64,000 nucleotides of DNA from Desulfarculales bacterium UBA696 (lineage in GTDB: Bacteria > Desulfobacterota > Syntrophobacteria > Syntrophobacterales > Syntrophobacteraceae), in contig DBMO01000054.1 of assembly GCA_002298995.1 (NCBI GenBank), positions 132,260 to 196,259 of the forward strand. Direction: 5' to 3'. Below are positions 59,841-64,000 of the stretch, piece after piece. The notes beneath the pieces were generated by a model. The model saw nothing but the letters and a program-made list of their open reading frames with translations, was not told the DNA's origin and ran no database searches. How positions within the stretch are numbered: the first letter of the stretch is position 1; every line of letters begins with the position of its first letter. The position numbers and the translations under genes are program-made.

Positions 59841-61142
59841 CATTCTAATCGAGACCGTCAGAGAGCTGGGCTCAACCCCTAGTTCTGTTTCAAGCGCTTT
59901 TTTGCACAGCTCGTAGACTTTTATGGCTTCAGCGGTCATGCCCCGACTGGAGTAGAGCTGCATCAGTTTCTGGTAAGCCTCTTCGCAGACCGAATCGGCT
60001 TTGACCATGGATTTGTAGAGTTCAATGGCTTTTTTCGACCTCCCCTGCGCCTGGTACAGTTCGGCCGCTCGCGCCAGCAGATCGAGATAGGTAAAACGAA
60101 TTTCGTTCCTTCTATCTTCAGCCCACGAATAGTACAGGTCTTCGGCAAGAAAATCGCCCACATACAGATCAACGGCCCGGCGATAGCAGCGAAGCGCCCC
60201 GCCGGCATCTCCGGCCTGCTCGGCTTTTTTCCCTTTTTGGTAGAGCACCATAAATTCATCGACATCGATCTCGCAAAGATCTTTATTTAGAAAAACCAGG
60301 TTCGATTTCAAAAATAGGTAGGATGATCCCCGTGCCTGGTCGATTGCCGGCTCCAGTGCTCTGCGAAGCCGATGCAGAACGACCCTGAAATTGCTTTCGC
60401 CAGCGCCGGGCAACCCTTCCGGCCACAGGTCCTCTATCAGAACGTCTTTTGGTATGCCTGATCCGCCACGAGCAACGATCGCTTTAAGGAGGGCTCTAGG
60501 TTGTTTTGCTTTCCAGGAACTTTCTCCAATGAGTGTTTCGCCTCGAAAGACATTGAAGTTCCCAAAGGTTTTGATTTGAAGCTTGGGGATACCCGGTCCG
60601 GCGCATTTTCCTTTCTCTGATTGTCTATGATGTGAAGGGTCGCTATCTGAATCGATTTTCTCGGCATAATGGCCCTCGCCAAACCGACGGGCCATTTTGT
60701 CGATAATACCCATCAGCCTGCTCTCTGAGTCGAGCATACGTTCGGTAAGTCCACTGGTCAGCGAAAATGAAATTTCGGGACGCCGGTAGACCAAAGCCTC
60801 AAAATCATCACTCGATATATTGAGCAACTTTACTGCTGTCCGGGCCCTTACCGTAGCAGTTCTCGCCTTTCCAGGATTAAAAAGGGACATTTCGCCCACG
60901 TGTTCACCCTCTCCGCAGACCCTCAAGATGTGCTCTCCGAGATCGGCCTGACCTTTCAAGACCTCAAGCTGCCCCTCGACAACTATATACAGGCTGCCTC
61001 CCGATTCACCTTCGTGGAAAAGCACCGTATTGGCGGGGTAACTTACAATCCCGGCTATTTCAGCAATATACTGAAGCTCCCTTTTCCTTAATCGGGAAAA
61101 TAGTGGCACCGACGCAAGAAAGTCGTATATTTTGTCTTCCAT
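59823..61142 (-). CDS. cyclic-nucleotide-binding SARP-type transcription factor
   Basis: 439-residue regulator with three domains: a cNMP-binding domain (about 1-150), with an intact phosphate-binding cassette GEMSLFNPGKARTATVRA; a linker; a winged-helix OmpR-like DNA-binding domain (about 190-290, LQIKTFGNFNVFRGE, IEDLWPEGLP, NFRVVLHRLRRALEP); and a BTAD/TPR domain (CEIDVDEFMVLYQKGKKAEQAGDAGGALRCYRRAVDLYVGDF) as in SARP regulators. It should bind cAMP or cGMP and DNA. The ATG at 61142 follows AGGGAC. It lies opposite to the cyclase gene set, whose product it could sense. Confidence 0.93.
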   Translation of the reverse strand: MEDKIYDFLASVPLFSRLRKRELQYIAEIAGIVSYPANTVLFHEGESGGSLYIVVEGQLEVLKGQADLGEHILRVCGEGEHVGEMSLFNPGKARTATVRARTAVKLLNISSDDFEALVYRRPEISFSLTSGLTERMLDSESRLMGIIDKMARRFGEGHYAEKIDSDSDPSHHRQSEKGKCAGPGIPKLQIKTFGNFNVFRGETLIGESSWKAKQPRALLKAIVARGGSGIPKDVLIEDLWPEGLPGAGESNFRVVLHRLRRALEPAIDQARGSSYLFLKSNLVFLNKDLCEIDVDEFMVLYQKGKKAEQAGDAGGALRCYRRAVDLYVGDFLAEDLYYSWAEDRRNEIRFTYLDLLARAAELYQAQGRSKKAIELYKSMVKADSVCEEAYQKLMQLYSSRGMTAEAIKVYELCKKALETELGVEPSSLTVSIRMRIQEI

Positions 61143-61420
61143 TGAAGTGTCCCTAACCAAGCTGAGCCGCTAAGCCTTACGCCGGATGTCGAGGACCGCC
61201 AATTTCGGATTTACCGCCTGCCAACAAGCCTCCAAGGCCGGCCTGGTAAACGGAACGGAATAAACAATGGAGTTGAATCGAGACACTGCCGGAAATATAA
61301 GATTACGATACCACCGGGACGAGAGGGGGGCTCTCGAAAACCGTAATCAGTTGAGAACCTTCGAGTTGCTGATCCCAGACCTGGAGTAGCACCCTCGAAA
61401 TATTCACAGAAGAACAAAAG

Positions 61421-61888
61421 ATGTCCGAATCCACTGAAAAACAATTCGACCCGAGGATGCACTCGGCGGAGCATATCGTAAATCAGACGATGATTCGGAT
61501 GTTCCGCTCAGGCCGATGCTTCAGTGCCCATATCGAGAAGAAAAAATCAAAGCTCGACTACCGCTTTGATCGTACTTTATCGGAGATAGAGGTTACCGAA
61601 CTCGAAAATCGGGTAAATGAGGTAATTGCAGCCGACATGCCTGTTCTGGAAGAGTTTATGCCAAAAGCGCTGGCCGAGGCGCAGTTCAGTCTAAACCGGC
61701 TGCCGGAAGATGCAGGCGAGGCAATCCGGATCATCAGGATAGGCGACTACGATGCATGCCCGTGCATCGGCCCGCACGTCACATCGACAGGTGAAATCGG
61801 GCGATTCCGGGTAATATCCACGAGCTTTGAGAGCGGCGTGCTGAGAATAAGATACAAGCTAGGAAAGCCCGAAGGCCGGGACGTATGA
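61421..61888 (+). CDS. AlaX-like trans-editing domain protein
   Basis: 155-residue stand-alone relative of the ThrRS/AlaRS second additional domain, which hydrolyses mischarged tRNA. The zinc-binding motifs are present: HSAEH (HxxxH) and CPCIGPHV (CxxxH). The rest of the short AlaX-like fold follows. It lacks the glycine-rich AlaRS extension, so the substrate tRNA is uncertain. 75 bp before the LOG-family gene on the same strand. Confidence 0.88.
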   Translation: MSESTEKQFDPRMHSAEHIVNQTMIRMFRSGRCFSAHIEKKKSKLDYRFDRTLSEIEVTELENRVNEVIAADMPVLEEFMPKALAEAQFSLNRLPEDAGEAIRIIRIGDYDACPCIGPHVTSTGEIGRFRVISTSFESGVLRIRYKLGKPEGRDV

Positions 61889-61962
61889 GGGGCTTCCGTA
61901 CAAGGGACGGCGATTGGTTGGCGAAATTTTTTAAATGCACGTCAAAAGTTGGGTGAGGGTCC

Positions 61963-62544
61963 ATGAAACGTGTTTGTGTCTTTTGCGGGTCGAGTTCCGG
62001 GGCAATTGCGGATTTTGCCGAAGCGGCACGGCTTCTTGGGCATCTTCTTGCCGGCAGAGAAATCACCCTTGTATATGGCGGGTCGAGCTTCGGATTGATG
62101 GGTGAGCTTGCCAGGGCCGTACTCGATGGCGGCGGCGAGGTAATCGGGGTGACTCCCTCATTTCTTTTGGAAAAAGAAAAACCGATGGGCGGGCTTGTAG
62201 ACCTGCGGGTGGTCTCTTCGATGCACGAGAGAAAGGCCCTGATGGAAAATCTCTCGGACGGCTTCATAGCGCTGCCCGGCGGCCTGGGTACCCTCGAAGA
62301 GTTTTTTGAAATAGTTACATGGGCCCAACTCGGCATGCACGGCAAACCCTGCGGTCTTCTAAATGTTTTCGGCTACTACGACAAGCTGATCGAATTTCTC
62401 GATGCGGCAGTCGAGCAGCTATTCATAAAGCCGCAATACCGCAATATGTTTATCGTGGAAAAAGAGCCCGATATTCTGTTAAACCGCTTCGAAAGCTATC
62501 GGCCGCCTAAAGTAGACAAGCTGCTCAATCAGAAGAAAACCTAG
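61963..62544 (+). CDS. LOG-family nucleotide phosphoribohydrolase
   Basis: 193-residue Rossmann-fold enzyme of the LOG family (TIGR00730), which cleaves ribose-5-phosphate from nucleoside monophosphates such as cytokinin riboside 5'-monophosphates. It opens VCVFCGSSSG, and has LVYGGSSFGLMGELARAVLDGGG and the hallmark LPGGLGTLEEFFE. The length is normal. Encoded directly after the AlaX-like gene; no obvious functional link. Confidence 0.94.
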   Translation: MKRVCVFCGSSSGAIADFAEAARLLGHLLAGREITLVYGGSSFGLMGELARAVLDGGGEVIGVTPSFLLEKEKPMGGLVDLRVVSSMHERKALMENLSDGFIALPGGLGTLEEFFEIVTWAQLGMHGKPCGLLNVFGYYDKLIEFLDAAVEQLFIKPQYRNMFIVEKEPDILLNRFESYRPPKVDKLLNQKKT

Positions 62545-62569
62545 GCAAATCTTCCCACTCGGAGTTGGC

Positions 62570-62611
62570 AACATTTTACGCTGTTTTAGCTTGTTATCCT
62601 GGCCCGACTCC
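62570..62611 (+). repeat. 42-bp diverged direct repeat, copy 1
   Basis: About 81% identical (34/42) to 62787-62828, with shared ATTTTA-GCT-TTTTA and GTTATC-TGGCCCGAC blocks. No further copies were seen in the window. Confidence 0.6.
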
Positions 62612-62786
62612 ATGCGAACGCCCCAAGAAGCAATTCCCTCTTGTGTCGCCGGTGAGTTATGTGCCAAAAGCGTATGCGGGCAGGAAGCGCCGTTTTGCAC
62701 TGGGCATGGCTGATTCGCCTGTCTTAGAAGGTTACTTTCAATGCTAAAAATGAACTTCTAAGGCCCATATAAGCCAAGCTTTTAGC

Positions 62787-62828
62787 AATATTTTAAGCTA
62801 TTTTAACCCGTTATCGTGGCCCGACCCC
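62787..62828 (+). repeat. 42-bp diverged direct repeat, copy 2
   Basis: Second copy of the 62570-62611 repeat. Its right part overlaps the last codons and stop of the leftward orphan gene (62811-63674), so that gene's C-terminus (GVGPR) may come from the repeat rather than from the original protein. Confidence 0.6.
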
Positions 62829-63674
62829 GCGCGCTGCCCCCACTCCAGTCATATGGCAATAACCTGCGAAATCCTGCATGAAAGGGTAGAGTTTTAGTAC
62901 TTCAGTTGTTCTACTAGTCCCTTGATCATTTGCTCCCAGCAATAGAGATAGCATCAATTGCTCCGAAGGATCAACCCAGACATGATATTGATAAATACTC
63001 TTATATGGCTTCCATCCAAGTAATTGAAAATAGTTATTGTAGAAATCGAACACATCTTGGTCACTACTGGTTGTTGTGAAACTTAATTCCTGGGTCATTT
63101 CTTTCTTAACATATATAGGGGAACATGAATTCCAGTATAGAGGTATCTCGCATTTTGCCACTAATTGCTTCACCTCATTCATATTGATTGCACCTTGCTC
63201 AGCCAACATCGGATCAGCTTTCACAAATAAGTGCTTAAGGGTTGGAATTAAATATTTGTCCAACTCCTTCGTCCCCAAATATCTTATGTACAAAGCGAAT
63301 CCACTATGGTATTCAGGCATATACACATGACATGAACCATCACCCGACTCGACAATTTGCGCCTCCTTCCTAGATCCGAGAACGTCAATTGTGGTAAATG
63401 ACTGCACACCGCCGTCCGATGTATGTAACTCCATGAACCGTGAGTCTGCATATTCTTTATATGATAATATGCGCCCTTGGATAGTTATACACCCGCCATT
63501 AGCTAGCTCAATGGCAATATCATTATTAACTTTCTTATCTGTATAATAGATCCGACCATGAAATGGTAGATGCTCTAGCTTATAGTATTTATATTCGTTA
63601 GCTATAGATTCAGTGCTAAATACCAATAGAGTGAGAATACATGCATATAGCATTGTTCTCGCTTGCTTTACCAT
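62811..63674 (-). CDS. AT-rich exported hypothetical protein
   Basis: 287-residue protein with a signal peptide (RTMLYACILTLLVFSTESIAN) and otherwise a beta-rich, Tyr-rich mature domain with six or so cysteines (for example GGCITIQG, GSCHVYMPEY, YWNSCSPIY). It is much more AT-rich than its neighbours, a sign of acquisition. No family recognised. The C-terminal residues are encoded in a local repeat. REP-like copy C and a RAYT transposase lie upstream. Confidence 0.72.
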   Translation of the reverse strand: MVKQARTMLYACILTLLVFSTESIANEYKYYKLEHLPFHGRIYYTDKKVNNDIAIELANGGCITIQGRILSYKEYADSRFMELHTSDGGVQSFTTIDVLGSRKEAQIVESGDGSCHVYMPEYHSGFALYIRYLGTKELDKYLIPTLKHLFVKADPMLAEQGAINMNEVKQLVAKCEIPLYWNSCSPIYVKKEMTQELSFTTTSSDQDVFDFYNNYFQLLGWKPYKSIYQYHVWVDPSEQLMLSLLLGANDQGTSRTTEVLKLYPFMQDFAGYCHMTGVGAARGVGPR

Positions 63675-63712
63675 ATTATCACCTCACGTCAGAACCTTCT
63701 CCACAATTTCGC

Positions 63713-63754
63713 GGGTGGCCCGGAATTGTTTCCGGGCGCGGTAGCGCAAGAGGC
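63713..63754 (+). repeat. REP-like double-hairpin element, copy C
   Basis: Same architecture as copies A and B: CCCGGAA-TTGT-TTCCGGG at 63719-63736 then GCGC-GGTA-GCGC. Only the loop bases and the last positions differ, as expected when structure is conserved. It lies directly downstream of the RAYT gene. Confidence 0.88.
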
Positions 63755-64000
63755 TCAGTCAAGTTGTACAATCTCGATTCCGACTGACCTTCTCATGAGA
63801 TACCATCTTGCCGAACCGTACGCCCATTCCTCGGCTTTTTTGACCAGTCCGTTTTTGACTGGATTGTTGAGCATATAATCGAGCTTCTCTTTTGCCTTGG
63901 CGCCGGAAAAGACATTAAAGTCATAGAATCTTGGTTGCCAGATCGGTTCATCAAGGTCGACCGCGACAACATATGAAGGTATGTGGTCTCTCATGAATAC
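63755..64000 (-). CDS. REP-associated tyrosine transposase (RAYT), C-terminal part
   Basis: The visible ~80 residues match the C-terminal region of RAYT/Y1-type transposases (TnpA_REP): WQPRFYDFNVFS, LDYMLNNPVKNGLVKKAEEW and GSARWYL are the family signatures. The gene runs off the right edge, so the catalytic Tyr and HUH motifs lie outside the window or cannot be checked. RAYTs mobilise REP elements; copy C of the local repeat touches its 3' end. Whether this copy is intact is unknown. Confidence 0.85.
   Translation of the reverse strand, partial: VFMRDHIPSYVVAVDLDEPIWQPRFYDFNVFSGAKAKEKLDYMLNNPVKNGLVKKAEEWAYGSARWYLMRRSVGIEIVQLD

Noticed and set aside
62565..62747. 60-residue plus-strand frame after the LOG gene
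   Set aside because: Overlaps a diverged repeat and lacks a ribosome-binding site.
1..64000. CRISPR array, rRNA operon, complete IS element, prophage
   Set aside because: No regularly spaced repeat array, no rRNA-like sequence, no full transposase with ends, and no phage structural genes were found.

Overview
The window looks like chromosomal DNA from an anaerobic Gram-negative bacterium, most likely a Desulfobacterota (Syntrophobacter/Desulfomonile-like 'deltaproteobacterium'). The reasons are a moderate-to-high GC content, dense two-component and cyclic-nucleotide signalling genes, a tripartite RND pump with an outer-membrane channel, several outer-membrane lipoproteins, and anaerobe-type genes (iron-sulfur flavoprotein, adenosine-specific kinase, an HDOD / [2Fe-2S] / PAS / SpoIIE cassette). 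The genus is inferred, not proven. About 60 genes are supported. There is one tRNA (Leu, CAG), no rRNA, no CRISPR array and no complete insertion sequence.

Layout. 1-6.0 kb: AbrB-type membrane protein (cut at the left edge), TMEM43-like protein, lipase-like lipoprotein, metallo-beta-lactamase-fold hydrolase, a TMTC/GT-C-like membrane protein and a small orphan. 6.3-9.4 kb: a compact signalling cassette (HDOD, [2Fe-2S] thioredoxin-fold protein, PAS protein, SpoIIE phosphatase). 9.5-14.3 kb: a scarred region with a mosaic of a ribF fragment joined to the 3' end of a TMTC-like gene, a MarC protein, a PilZ-like protein, a HEPN-domain protein and tRNA-Leu. 14.3-18.4 kb: ribF, then a leftward ald / receiver / two-unknown-gene operon. 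18.8-24.5 kb: two paralogous lipoproteins around comM, one flanked by perfect 48-bp inverted REP-like elements, then an acyltransferase-SGNH enzyme. 24.4-36.8 kb: chemoreceptor and cache protein, FabH-like synthase, TSUP transporter, PhzF, exported acetolactate decarboxylase, AAA ATPase, acetyltransferase, two CBS proteins, and two Rcp1-like receivers, one lacking its phosphoacceptor. 37.1-43.6 kb: TetR plus a complete RND efflux operon. 43.8-51.2 kb: metabolic and small-protein genes, including two tiny paralogs with a conserved four-cysteine motif. 

51.7-61.1 kb is the most interesting region. It holds a CHASE2 class III nucleotide cyclase, a FecR-TPR-outer-membrane beta-barrel fusion, a small protein, a cytosolic gingipain/caspase-like (C25) peptidase, another small protein, and a cyclic-nucleotide-binding SARP regulator. 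Together these encode an envelope sensor, a second-messenger maker, a second-messenger-reading transcription factor and a candidate proteolytic effector with two small candidate substrates. I propose that they form one signalling system; this is inference from gene order and domains. The window ends with an AlaX-like editing protein, a LOG-family enzyme, an AT-rich exported orphan, and the C-terminal part of a REP-associated tyrosine transposase (RAYT) next to a third copy of the REP-like element.
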